Shown: positions 44,420 to 55,334 of the stretch, in pieces | How positions within the stretch are numbered: position 1 is the first letter of the stretch | How the letters are laid out: each line of letters opens with the position of its first letter | Assembly: GCF_002354895.1 (NCBI RefSeq) | Contig: NZ_CP023439.1 | Coordinates: 248,001 to 312,000 of the forward strand | Source: Thauera sp. K11 | GTDB taxonomy: Bacteria > Pseudomonadota > Gammaproteobacteria > Burkholderiales > Rhodocyclaceae | Reading direction: 5' to 3' | DNA length: 64,000 bases | Notes under the pieces: model-generated | The model's input: the letters and a program-made list of their open reading frames with translations, nothing else | What the model was told of the DNA's origin: nothing | The model's database searches: none | Program-made: the position numbers and the translations under genes

Positions 44420-45390
44420 AGCGCACCGGCGATCAGGTCGATTCGGCACGCGACCGGCCGGAGACGGAAACGGAACAGCCGCAGTTGCACATGGTCGATG
44501 CCGGCGGCCTGCCGCTTGCGGTTTTCGAGTGGCGTGTTTCGTGCCGCGGCCAGGGTCCCAGCATCGTGCTGGTGCACGCCACGGGTTTCCATGCCCGCTG
44601 CTGGGACCGGATCGTACGGTTGTTGCCTGGCAGGCATGTGCTGGCCATCGAATTGCGCGGCCACGGGCGCAGCGGGTCGCGTGCCTTGGCGCATTGGCGC
44701 GAACTCGGGGCCGATCTGGCGGCCGCCGGGCAGCGTCTCGGCGTGCGTGATGCGCTGTGGGCCGGCCATTCGGCGGGCGGGCATGCCGTTACCGTGGCCG
44801 CGGCGCTGGAGCCGTCGCTGTGCGCCCGGTTGGTACTGATCGACCCGGTGATCTTTGCGCCGGAGGCGTACGCACGAGGCTGGAATCCGATGGCGCCTCC
44901 GCCGGGACAGCGGCATCCGGTCGCTCGGCGGCGCAACGACTTCGCCTCGGTCGAGGAAATGGTCGAGGCCCTTCGCACCCGGCCGCCCTATGTGCAGTTC
45001 GATGCCGTCACCCTGCACGACTATTGCGCCCACGGCCTGAAGCCTGCCGCTGGCGGTGCCGGCTTCGAGCTGTGCTGTGCGCCGGCATTCGAGGCCGGCG
45101 TCTATGAGACGGGCGCCAGCAACCGCGAAATCCACGACGCGGTGCGCTCCATCCGGGTCCCGGTCACGGTATTGCGCGCCAAGGAACCGACCGCCGCCGA
45201 GCATTACCGTGATTTCGCGTACTCGCCGACGTGGCCGGCTCTCGCCGCTGCGTTCGAGGCGGGCCGGGACGTGCCGCTGCCAAGCCTGGGCCACATGATT
45301 CCCATGCTGGCGCCAGAGCGCACGGCGGCGCTGATCGCTGCAGAGGCCGACGCGCTGGCGACGGTACGGCCTCGAAGGGAGAATCCATGA
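44416..45390 (+). CDS. Alpha/beta hydrolase
   Basis: A 324-residue alpha/beta-hydrolase. The oxyanion turn is LVHATGFHARCWD near residue 55, the nucleophile elbow GHSAGGHA near 118, and the catalytic His in PLPSLGHMIPML near 290. It could cleave an ester, amide or C-C bond of the imported substrate; the family cannot tell. Both ends overlap neighbouring genes by four bases (ATGA), so it is tightly coupled with the binding protein and the ligase. Confidence 0.87.
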   Translation: MKRTGDQVDSARDRPETETEQPQLHMVDAGGLPLAVFEWRVSCRGQGPSIVLVHATGFHARCWDRIVRLLPGRHVLAIELRGHGRSGSRALAHWRELGADLAAAGQRLGVRDALWAGHSAGGHAVTVAAALEPSLCARLVLIDPVIFAPEAYARGWNPMAPPPGQRHPVARRRNDFASVEEMVEALRTRPPYVQFDAVTLHDYCAHGLKPAAGGAGFELCCAPAFEAGVYETGASNREIHDAVRSIRVPVTVLRAKEPTAAEHYRDFAYSPTWPALAAAFEAGRDVPLPSLGHMIPMLAPERTAALIAAEADALATVRPRRENP

Positions 45391-47000
45391 CGAACGATTC
45401 AGGCTGCGACACCATCAACGCCATGCTGGCGCGAGCCGCTGAGTCTCATGCGGAGCGTACGGCACTGATCGACGCCGGCGGACGTTGCACTTACAGGGAG
45501 CTGTTCCGGCAGGTGTGCCGTTTTGCGCGGCTTCTGCATGAGGCCGGCATCCGTCCGGGCGACCGGGTGGCGCTGTTGATGCCGACCTCGATCATGCACA
45601 CGGTCGCAGTGCTGGGCTGCATGTGCGCGCGTGCCGTGCCAAGCTCGCTGCACATCCGCGAGTCGGCGCGTACGCTGTCGGAGATCGGGAACCGGCTGGC
45701 GCCGCGCGCGATCGTCTTCGACCTCGGGCTGCGCACGCAGGCTGACGGCATGCTGGCCGCGGTGCCATCGCTCGAGGTGTCCATCGGCGCGATCACGCCC
45801 GCGACGCCGGGGGATGCCGCAACCGCAGGAGCCGGGCTGCCATGGCTGGTTCCGCGTGATCTGGCGGCGGACGGGATGGACGGCTTGCCCGACATGGGGG
45901 CTCCCAGCTCCGGCGACGCGGCTGCGATCGTGATGTCGTCCGGCACCACGAGCGTGCCCAAGGGCGTGGTGCATACGCATCGCACCCTGCTCGCTTCGGC
46001 GGCCAACGGCGCGCATTACCTGTTGGCCGAGCCGGGGCGCTGCGGCATCAACGTGTTCAGCACCGGTTTCATCGGCTGGTACAACTGCACGCTGCCTTAC
46101 CTGATGGTGGGGGCGACCCTGGTGCTGATGACGGAATGGGATCCGGTGCAGTACCTGCGCTGGGTCCATACCGAACGCGTGGCCTCGTGCATCCTGGTGC
46201 CGACGATGTGGCGCATGGTGCTGCGTTCGGCGCCGGAAGACTATGACTTGCGCTCGCTGCTGCGGGTCGGCTTCGCCGGCGAGAAGATGGACCCGGACAC
46301 CTTCCAGGCCATTCGCCAGCGCATCTGCGCACAGGTCATGAACTCCTACGGCGCTACCGAGACCGGCACCTGGGCCGGATGCACGATGATGCTGCCGGAG
46401 GACTACGGCCCGGCGGCACGCCTGGACAGCATCGGCAGGCCGGCACGCGGCGTGGAACTGCGCATCGTGCGCCAGGGGGGAGGTATCGACGAGGTGCTCG
46501 GTGCCGGCGAGGAAGGCGAGGTGGTGCTGCGCGGGCCGTCGGTGGCGAGCGAGATCTGGCGCCAGCCGGAACTGACGCGTCAGAAGTTCGAGCAGGGCTG
46601 GTGGCGTTCGGGCGACCTGGGGACGGTGGATGCCGATGGCTACGTCTATCTGAAAGGGCGCACCGACGACATGATCGTCACCGGTGGCATCAACGTGCTG
46701 CCCAACGCCGTGGAAGAGGTGATCTGCCGCCATCCCGCGGTGCGCGAATGCGTGGTCGTGGGCTTGCCGGACCCGGCCTGGGGCCAGTTGGTGGTTGCCT
46801 TCGTGGTCGTTGACCGGCCGATCGGCGGCGACGAGCTGGAAGCCTACGTGCGCGACTCCGATCTGCCGAACTTCCAGCGCCCGCGCCGCTACCGGATCGT
46901 CGCCGAACTCCCCAAGGGCAATACCGGCAAGGTGAATCGCAAGGCCCTCCGCGACCAGTACGGCGGCATCGTGCAGCCGGCGGCGGCACGTCCGCTCTGA
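45387..47000 (+). CDS. AMP-dependent acyl-CoA synthetase
   Basis: A complete 537-residue ANL ligase. The phosphate loop SSGTTSVPKGVVHTH is near residue 190, NSYGATETGTW near 318, the hinge WWRSGDLGTVDADGYVYLKGRTDD near 410, and the catalytic Lys is in PKGNTGKVNRKAL near 518. It would convert the hydrolysis product to a CoA ester for the acyl-CoA dehydrogenase behind it. It resembles aryl- or medium-chain acyl ligases, but the acid is unknown. It overlaps the hydrolase gene and precedes the dehydrogenase by about 35 bases. Confidence 0.9.
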   Translation: MTNDSGCDTINAMLARAAESHAERTALIDAGGRCTYRELFRQVCRFARLLHEAGIRPGDRVALLMPTSIMHTVAVLGCMCARAVPSSLHIRESARTLSEIGNRLAPRAIVFDLGLRTQADGMLAAVPSLEVSIGAITPATPGDAATAGAGLPWLVPRDLAADGMDGLPDMGAPSSGDAAAIVMSSGTTSVPKGVVHTHRTLLASAANGAHYLLAEPGRCGINVFSTGFIGWYNCTLPYLMVGATLVLMTEWDPVQYLRWVHTERVASCILVPTMWRMVLRSAPEDYDLRSLLRVGFAGEKMDPDTFQAIRQRICAQVMNSYGATETGTWAGCTMMLPEDYGPAARLDSIGRPARGVELRIVRQGGGIDEVLGAGEEGEVVLRGPSVASEIWRQPELTRQKFEQGWWRSGDLGTVDADGYVYLKGRTDDMIVTGGINVLPNAVEEVICRHPAVRECVVVGLPDPAWGQLVVAFVVVDRPIGGDELEAYVRDSDLPNFQRPRRYRIVAELPKGNTGKVNRKALRDQYGGIVQPAAARPL

Positions 47001-47034
47001 TCCGCCAGAGATCACCAACGAGGAGACGACACGT

Positions 47035-48791
47035 ATGGCAGAAACCTACGATCCGCCGGTGGACGAGCTGCGCTTTGTCCTGGACGCATCCGCGCCGTGG
47101 CACCGCGTGCTCGCGCTGCCGGCCTTTGCCCATGTCGATGAGGCGCTTGTGAGCGCCATCCTGGAGGAGGGGGCCAGGTTCTGCGCCGGTGTGCTGGCGC
47201 CGATCAACCATCCAGGTGATGAACAGGGCTGCGTGCTGGACGACGGGCAGGTGCGGGTGCCGGCAGTCTTTCGCGAGGCGTACGCGGCTTTCGTGAAAGG
47301 GGGATGGGCGGGGGTTGACCTGCCGGAGGAGGTCGGAGGGCAGGCGTTGCCGACGACGCTGGCGGTTGCCTTTTCCGAGATGGTCAACGGCGCCTGCGTC
47401 GCGTTCGGCATGATGGCTTGCATGGTGCGTGCCGGTGCCCACCTGATCCTGGAGCATGGCGAACCGGCCATGGCCCGGCGTATCGCGCATGAACTGCTCA
47501 ACGGCGAGGCTGGCGCGACCATCGTGATCACCGAGCCGCAGGCCGGTTCCGACGTCTCCGCGATCCGCACACGCGCGGTACCCGAGAGCGACGGCGAGGG
47601 GCGGACTATCGCCTTACCGGATCCAAGGTTTTCATTACCTGCGCCGACCAGGACTACACGGGGCAGATCTACCACTTCGTGCTGGCGCGGACTGCAGGCC
47701 GGCAAACCGGTGCCGGGCTCTCGCTGTTCGTCGTGCCCAAGCGCCCGGCGGATGTCGCAGCGCTGCCGGCTTCGGCGACCAACGGCGTGTCGGTGCTGGG
47801 GCTCGAGAAGAAAATGGGGTTGAAGGCGTCGCCTACCTGCGCCGTGGCCTTCGACGATGCCCGCGGCGTGCGTATCGGTGCCGAAGGGCGCGGCCTTGCC
47901 TGCATGTTCACGATGATGAACCTGATGCGCCTGGAGGTTGCGGTGCAGAGCGTGGGCATCGCCAGCGCCGCTACCCAGTGCGCATTGCGCTACGCGCATG
48001 AGCGCCGGCAGGGCGGCAATCCGTCCCTGTCCATCGTCCAGCATGGTGACGTGCGCCGCATGCTGGTGCAGATGCAGGCAATGACCGGGGCGATGCGAGC
48101 ACTCGTGCTGGACGTGGCCAGCGCGCTCGACCTCGCGCGGCATGCCCCATCCGAAACAGAGCGCACGGCAGCGGCCGATTATGCGGATTTCATGCTTCCG
48201 ATCTGCAAGGCGTGGATGTCGGACAGCGCGTTCCAGGTTGCGAACCTGGGCGTACAGGTGATGGGCGGCTATGGCTACGTGGCCGATGGCGGCATGGAGC
48301 AGTACGTGCGCGACAGCCGGGTGATGGCCATCTATGAGGGGACCAACGGCATCCAGGCGCAGGACCTGCTGCGACGCAAGCTGATTCGGGCGGGGGCGCG
48401 CGGCTACGCGGTGTGGTTGGCGCGCATGCGCGAAACGCTCGAGATGCCGCTTGCCGATGCGACGCCGGTACCGCTGCGCGCGGCTCTGGCGTCGGCGCTC
48501 GAACGTTTCGAAGCGATCACTGCGGAGTTGATACGGGCCGAATCGGAGCGCCTGGATCTGTGCGCCGCCTGGTACCTGCAATGGGCCGGGCTGCTGGCCG
48601 GGGCCTGGAGCACCTTCCGGTTGGCCACCGCCGTGGAGCCGGGGACGGTGCGCACCGACGTGCGTCTGGCGACGGCGCGCTTCTATTTCGACGCCATCCT
48701 GCCGGAGGCCGAGACCCTCGAACGCAGAATCCGCGCGGGCGACGCCGGCCTGGCCGGCGCGCTGGCCGATGCACTGGCGGTCCCGGTCTGA
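47035..48791 (+). pseudogene. Acyl-CoA dehydrogenase interrupted by a single-base frameshift
   Basis: About 585 residues when joined. The 5' part covers the N-terminal helical domain and the start of the FAD-binding domain (TIVITEPQAGSDVSAIRTRA). At 47597-47602, in a run of four G, one base is missing: the family continuation DYRLTGSKVFITCADQDYTG proceeds in the next frame, through GLEKKMGLKASPTC, GGYGYVADGGMEQYVRDSR and the catalytic-region YEGTNGIQAQDLL, to a stop at 48791. Length and the C-terminal extension fit the ~590-residue branch. A lost G in a homopolymer may be an assembly error; if real, the step is inactivated. Confidence 0.85.
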
Positions 48792-48854
48792 GGCAAGCCG
48801 CCGGCCGCGCAGCCGCACACTTCAAACGCAAAGACGGAGACAGAGGAGCAAGCA

Positions 48855-50147
48855 ATGAAAGTCATCATCGCGGGCGCCGGCATCGGCGGCCTGACTGCGG
48901 CGCTGAGCCTGCAAAGGGCTGGCATCGACTGCGTGGTCTACGAATCGGTGGCCCAGATAAAGCCGCTGGGGGTGGGACTGAACATCCTGCCGCACGCAGC
49001 GCGCGAATTCATCGAACTGGGTCTCGAGGAGGAGATCGACAAGTTTGCGATCCGTACGACGGCGATGAACTACTACACCGGCGAAGGCCGTCTCGTCATC
49101 AGCCAGCCGTGCGGGTTGCATGCGGGCTATCGCTGGCCGCAATGGTCGGTGTTGCGCGGCGACATGCAGATGCTGCTGCTCGACACCTTCAGGGAGCGAG
49201 CGGGCGCGGAAAAGGTGATCAGTGATGCACGCTTGGTGGGTTTCACCGAGACGGTGAACGGACGCGTGCGGGTGGAATTCGAGCGCCATGGCGGCTCGAG
49301 GCTGTTCGACGAAGGCGATGTGCTGGTCGGCGCCGACGGCCTGCATTCGGCTACCCGGCGCAGCCTCTATCCCAATGAGGGGGCTCCGGTGTATTCGGGC
49401 ATGGTGCTGTACCGCTGTGCGGTCGAGACGGACCAGTACCTCGACGGCAAGACCATGGTCATCATCGGTGACAAGGCGCTGAAGATCGTGGCCTACCCGA
49501 TCTCGAAGCGGCTGCAGGATGCCGGCGAGGGCAAGAGCCTGGTCAACTGGATCGCGGCGCTTACGATGGACGAGAACAAGGCACCCACCGAGGATTGGGA
49601 CAAGGTCTCGGAGCAGCAGCGGCTGTTGCCCTTGTACAAGGACTGGCAGTTCGACTGGATAGATGTGCCGAAGATGATGCGCGAGAGCGAGCGCATCCTC
49701 GAGTTTCCGCTGTACGACCGCGATCCGCTGGATCGCTGGAGCTTCGGCCGCGTGACGCTGCTCGGCGATGCGGCCCATCCCCTGATCCCGGTCAGTTCCA
49801 ACGGAGCGGTGCAGGCCATCATCGACGGACGTGCCCTGGCCTATGCGCTGGCCAGCGAGGGTTCGCCGGAAGCCGGGCTGAGGGCCTACGAAGCGGATCG
49901 CCTCGAGCGTGCCAACGCGGTGGTGCGCTCGAGCCGCCAGAATGGTCCGGACGAGGTGCTCGAGATCGTCAAGCGCCGTTGCCCGCCGGGCGCGGCCAAT
50001 ATCCACGACTGCGTACCGCTGGCCGAACTGCAGCAGGTGATCGATGACTTCAAGGAGCGTGCCGGGTTCGGGCTGCACACGTTGAACAACCGCCGTTCCT
50101 ACAACGTCGGCCAGGACTCGGGCCCCGCGTCCGACCCCGCCGCATGA
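48855..50147 (+). CDS. FAD-dependent aromatic-ring monooxygenase
   Basis: A 430-residue group A flavoprotein hydroxylase. The dinucleotide motif IIAGAGIGGLTAALSLQRAG opens the protein. DVLVGADGLHSATRR near residue 160 is the DG fingerprint, and GRVTLLGDAAHPLIPVSSNGAVQAI near 300 is the GD motif. It resembles salicylate- and hydroxynicotinate-type hydroxylases. It would hydroxylate the substrate with NAD(P)H and O2, so at least this branch is aerobic. It starts 64 bases after the dehydrogenase and just overlaps an alternative start of the SRPBCC gene. Confidence 0.88.
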   Translation: MKVIIAGAGIGGLTAALSLQRAGIDCVVYESVAQIKPLGVGLNILPHAAREFIELGLEEEIDKFAIRTTAMNYYTGEGRLVISQPCGLHAGYRWPQWSVLRGDMQMLLLDTFRERAGAEKVISDARLVGFTETVNGRVRVEFERHGGSRLFDEGDVLVGADGLHSATRRSLYPNEGAPVYSGMVLYRCAVETDQYLDGKTMVIIGDKALKIVAYPISKRLQDAGEGKSLVNWIAALTMDENKAPTEDWDKVSEQQRLLPLYKDWQFDWIDVPKMMRESERILEFPLYDRDPLDRWSFGRVTLLGDAAHPLIPVSSNGAVQAIIDGRALAYALASEGSPEAGLRAYEADRLERANAVVRSSRQNGPDEVLEIVKRRCPPGAANIHDCVPLAELQQVIDDFKERAGFGLHTLNNRRSYNVGQDSGPASDPAA

Positions 50148-50173
50148 TCCATGGCCATCGAGGAGATTGCTGC

Positions 50174-50572
50174 ATGTTGACTGTCGAGGAGACGATCGTC
50201 GTGAATGCGCCGGTCGAGAACGTCTGGGAGACCATAGGCGACTTCGGCCGCTTCTGGATCCCGCAGATCACCATCGCGATGATCAAGGCGGATGAGCGCG
50301 AAATGGCGACGCCTGATGGCGGCAGCGTCGTCGAACGGCTGTTGCAGCGATCGCCGGCGCGCCACGAATTGAGCTATGCAATGGTGCGCGGCGACCTCCC
50401 CGTCGATGACTACCTGAGCACACTGAGGGCCGAAGCCTGCACCGATGGCACGCGGGTTACGTGGCAGGCGCGCTTTCGTGCGAATGGCGTCAGCGACGTT
50501 CAGGCGGTCGAGACCATACGAGACCTTTACCGGCGTGCGCTGGCGGTGCTCAAGGCCGTACTCCAAGGCTGA
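50174..50572 (+). CDS. SRPBCC (START-like) family protein
   Basis: A 132-residue helix-grip protein: MLTVEETIVVNAPVENVWETIGDFGRFWI is the typical START/Bet v1 beginning, and the C-terminal long helix is VETIRDLYRRALAVLKAVL. GAGGAGA lies 11 bases ahead of ATG 50174; the earlier ATG at 50144 overlaps the monooxygenase stop but would add a Cys-rich, atypical leader. Such proteins bind hydrophobic or aromatic ligands, sometimes acting as cyclases or aromatases; here a ligand carrier or product-processing role in the pathway is inference. Confidence 0.82.
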   Translation: MLTVEETIVVNAPVENVWETIGDFGRFWIPQITIAMIKADEREMATPDGGSVVERLLQRSPARHELSYAMVRGDLPVDDYLSTLRAEACTDGTRVTWQARFRANGVSDVQAVETIRDLYRRALAVLKAVLQG

Positions 50573-50622
50573 GCGCGCACCTCGACGTCCACTCTTCATT
50601 CCATTCGTATTCCGGAGTTTTC

Positions 50623-52110
50623 ATGGCTGACATCAACATCCTGCCCGCGGTTCACGCATTCCTGAACAAGCAGCACGGTCATTTCATCGATGGCGCGGCG
50701 CGTCCCGGTGATGGCACGCGCGCCATCGACGTGGTAGACCCCGCCACCGAACGGATCATCGCCGGCGTGTCCGTGGCCGGCAGCGCGGACGTCGATGCCG
50801 CGGTGGCATCTGCCCGCGGTGCATTCCGCGGTACCTGGGCACAGACGCTGCCGTACCAGCGCGGCGTATTGCTGAATCGCCTGGCTGACCTCGTTGACGC
50901 CAATGCCGAGGAGTTGGCGCAACTGGAGACGCTGTGTTCCGGCAAGTCCATCCATCTGTCGCGCATGATCGACGTGGGCCAGACGGCGATCTTCCTGCGC
51001 TATTTCGCCGGTTGGGCAACGAAGATCACCGGAGAAACCATCACGCCGTCGATGCCGTCGATGCAGGGCGAGCAATACACGGCTTTCACCCGGCGCGAGC
51101 CCATTGGCGTCATTGGCGCGATCGTGCCGTGGAACTTCTCGATGATGATCGGCACATGGAAGATCGCCGCCGCGCTCGCGACCGGGTGCACCGTGGTAGT
51201 CAAACCGAGCGAATTCACCCCGCTGACGCTGCTGCGGCTGGCCGAGCTGGCTATCGAAGCCGGCATTCCGCCGGGCGTCTTCAACGTGGTCAATGGTTTT
51301 GGCGACGCCGGCCAGGCGTTGATCGAACACCCGGACATCGCCAAGGTGTCGTTCACCGGATCGTCGGCAACCGGCTCCAGGGTGGGTCAGGCGGCGATGG
51401 CGGCAAACCTCACGCGCTGCACGCTGGAACTCGGCGGCAAGAACGCAGCGGTGCTGCTGGCCGATGTGAACGTGGATGGCGCAGTTGCCGGGTTGATGCA
51501 GACCGGCTTCGTGCACCAGGGACAGGTGTGTGCGGCGCCGGAGCGGGTGTTCGTGCATCGTTCGCGTATCGACGAGGTGCTGGACAAGATGAGCGGCGGC
51601 CTGCCGCAATTGAAGATCGGCTCGCCGCTCGACGAGTCGGTGCAGTTCGGTCCGATCGCCAACAAGCCGCAATTCGACAAGGTGCTGGGCTATCTGGACG
51701 AAGCGCGCAGGCTGGGGCAGATCTGCCATGGCGGGCGGCGCCTGGAGCGGCCGGGGTACTTCGTCGAGCCCGCGCTCGTGCGGGCCCGCAGCGCCGACGA
51801 CGTGCTGATGCGCGAGGAGACTTTCGGCCCGATCATCAGCTTCCTGCCGTTCGACGACGAGGACGAACTGGTGGGCTGGATCAACGCGTCGCCCTACGGC
51901 CTGTCCGCAAGTGTGTGGTCGAACGACCTGTCGCGCGTGTTCCGGCTGATCCCGCGTATTCAGGTGGGTACGGTGTGGATCAACATGCACACTTTTCTGG
52001 ACCCGTCGGTGCCCTTCGGCGGCAGCAAGGGCTCGGGCATCGGGCGCGAGTTCGGCAGTGCATTCATCGACGACTATACCGAACTGAAGTCGGTGATCAT
52101 GCGCTACTAG
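50623..52110 (+). CDS. NAD(P)-dependent aldehyde dehydrogenase, phenylacetaldehyde-type
   Basis: A 495-residue ALDH. The start at 50623 gives MADINILPAVHAFLNKQ. Active-site features are FTGSSATGSRVGQAAM (cofactor loop), LELGGKNAAVLLADV with the general-base Glu, and QGQVCAAPERVFVH with the nucleophilic Cys near residue 302; EETFGPIISFLPFDDEDE follows. The sequence resembles FeaB-like enzymes, which fits the FeaR-like AraC regulator at the head of the cluster. It oxidises an aldehyde formed during degradation of the substrate. It is the last gene of the cluster. Confidence 0.92.
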   Translation: MADINILPAVHAFLNKQHGHFIDGAARPGDGTRAIDVVDPATERIIAGVSVAGSADVDAAVASARGAFRGTWAQTLPYQRGVLLNRLADLVDANAEELAQLETLCSGKSIHLSRMIDVGQTAIFLRYFAGWATKITGETITPSMPSMQGEQYTAFTRREPIGVIGAIVPWNFSMMIGTWKIAAALATGCTVVVKPSEFTPLTLLRLAELAIEAGIPPGVFNVVNGFGDAGQALIEHPDIAKVSFTGSSATGSRVGQAAMAANLTRCTLELGGKNAAVLLADVNVDGAVAGLMQTGFVHQGQVCAAPERVFVHRSRIDEVLDKMSGGLPQLKIGSPLDESVQFGPIANKPQFDKVLGYLDEARRLGQICHGGRRLERPGYFVEPALVRARSADDVLMREETFGPIISFLPFDDEDELVGWINASPYGLSASVWSNDLSRVFRLIPRIQVGTVWINMHTFLDPSVPFGGSKGSGIGREFGSAFIDDYTELKSVIMRY

Positions 52111-52140
52111 GAAGCCCCGCCATCCGCTCGCCGGCGCGGC

Positions 52141-53970
<1,830 letters not shown>

Positions 53971-54044
53971 TGGCGGCAATTCTAGCGGGTTCGGTGCCGT
54001 TATCGGGCGGCATTGTCACGATGGCCGTTGCCGATATCGTCTTG

Positions 54045-55175
54045 TCAATGCCGGACGGCGTGTAGCAAGGCAACCAGTTCGGGTTGCCGGGTCGTTCGGG
54101 TCTTCTGGAATACTACTTGGAGCTGGGTCTTCACCGTGTTCACCGAAACGCCGATGCGCAAGGCGACCTCCGCCAGCGTGCCACCGCCGAGCAAGGCGCG
54201 GGCGAGCCGTGCCTCGGCGGCAGTGAAACTGAAGCCTTGCTGCAAGACCTCCTCGCTTGGCGGCCTGAGCGGGTCGGACACTTTGATTAGCACACCCACC
54301 TGTTCGAACCAGGGCTGCGCACCCATCTGCATCAGGGGGGTCACTGTGACCAGCAGCGGCGGCGCGCCGGCGCGATCGACGGTTACTACTGGCGAGTTGC
54401 GGCTGTCGTGGCGGGTATTGCCCTTGGCGAGTTCGAGCGCATCGGCGATCGAACGTCCGAGCCGGGCCTGCGCATCGTCGGATTTGCAGCGCAATTTGTG
54501 GCCATGGTCAGCGACGAAGATGTCTCCGTTCGCCAGTAGCCGCTCGAAAGCGGGATTCGCCTCGCTGATGCAGCCGTTGCTGGTGAGTGCGGCCACCGGC
54601 TCGTCGCTTTCGTCTATGCCGCGGCTGCCGAACGCCAGTGCACGGGCGAAGCCGGCGAGCCGCCGCGAGATGCGGACCGCCCGATCCACGTGCGGTAGCA
54701 GCAGTTCCAGCGTCGCACGCTGCTCCGCGCTGAAGCGGTCGCTCACGCCGATCTTCAGCAGCACGACGTGACCGTGGCGTGCCCCTTCGACCGCAGCTTT
54801 CGCCATCAGGCATTCCTTGAGACCCGAGGGCACGAGATAGTCACGGTAAACCGGATTATCGGTGCGTGTGGCCTCGGAGAGTGCTTCCACGTCCGACAAC
54901 CAGCGTAATTCGGGCGCCTTCATCATCACCGGCAGCCGCGGGTCGATCTGCGCATAGCGCTTCAGATACACGTGGTGCGCTTCCTCGTCCACGTTGTACA
55001 GCACATGGCGCCAAAGTACCGATAGCGCGTAGTCCATATCGATGAAGACCGCCGCCTGTGCCTCGCCCAGGTGCGCCATCCCCTGGAGGGCGGCATACCA
55101 GCGCTTCGGGTGGAGCGTGGCTTCGTAGAGTGCTGAGATCACGGGGTCGAGCCTGCAGAAATCGGGGGTGTTCAT
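54045..55175 (-). CDS. LuxR-type helix-turn-helix transcriptional regulator
   Basis: A 376-residue protein with a LuxR HTH at the C-terminus (FSFTAAEARLARALLGGGTLAEVALRIGVSVNTVKTQLQVVFQKT). The N-terminal 300 residues show a PAS/GAF-like sensor region (AALTSNGCISEANPAFERLLANGDIF) and no autoinducer-binding signature or phosphoacceptor pattern. GGAGAC precedes the start by eight bases. It is divergent from the membrane/patatin operon, with a 16-bp palindrome in the 160-base gap, so it is the probable regulator of that operon and of itself. Confidence 0.86.
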   Translation of the reverse strand: MNTPDFCRLDPVISALYEATLHPKRWYAALQGMAHLGEAQAAVFIDMDYALSVLWRHVLYNVDEEAHHVYLKRYAQIDPRLPVMMKAPELRWLSDVEALSEATRTDNPVYRDYLVPSGLKECLMAKAAVEGARHGHVVLLKIGVSDRFSAEQRATLELLLPHVDRAVRISRRLAGFARALAFGSRGIDESDEPVAALTSNGCISEANPAFERLLANGDIFVADHGHKLRCKSDDAQARLGRSIADALELAKGNTRHDSRNSPVVTVDRAGAPPLLVTVTPLMQMGAQPWFEQVGVLIKVSDPLRPPSEEVLQQGFSFTAAEARLARALLGGGTLAEVALRIGVSVNTVKTQLQVVFQKTRTTRQPELVALLHAVRH

Positions 55176-55261
55176 TGTTCATGTCTCCACTATGGGTCCG
55201 CGCCTCGGTGCTCATCCGACATACGCAATATAGGTGGTGCGGAGGGTAGGGAGCGGATGTT

Positions 55262-55277
55262 TCACCCGATCGGGTGA
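55262..55277. promoter_or_regulatory. 16-bp perfect palindrome, candidate operator
   Basis: TCACCCGATCGGGTGA is a perfect 16-bp palindrome about 60 bases before the membrane-protein start and 87 bases from the LuxR-type start. LuxR-family dimers bind inverted repeats of this length, so it is a candidate site controlling both divergent genes. Confidence 0.55.
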
Positions 55278-55334
55278 TGGAGCGGATCCGGTCGACTGCT
55301 AGGCTGCATGCACCTTTACTCTGGGGAGCATGCG

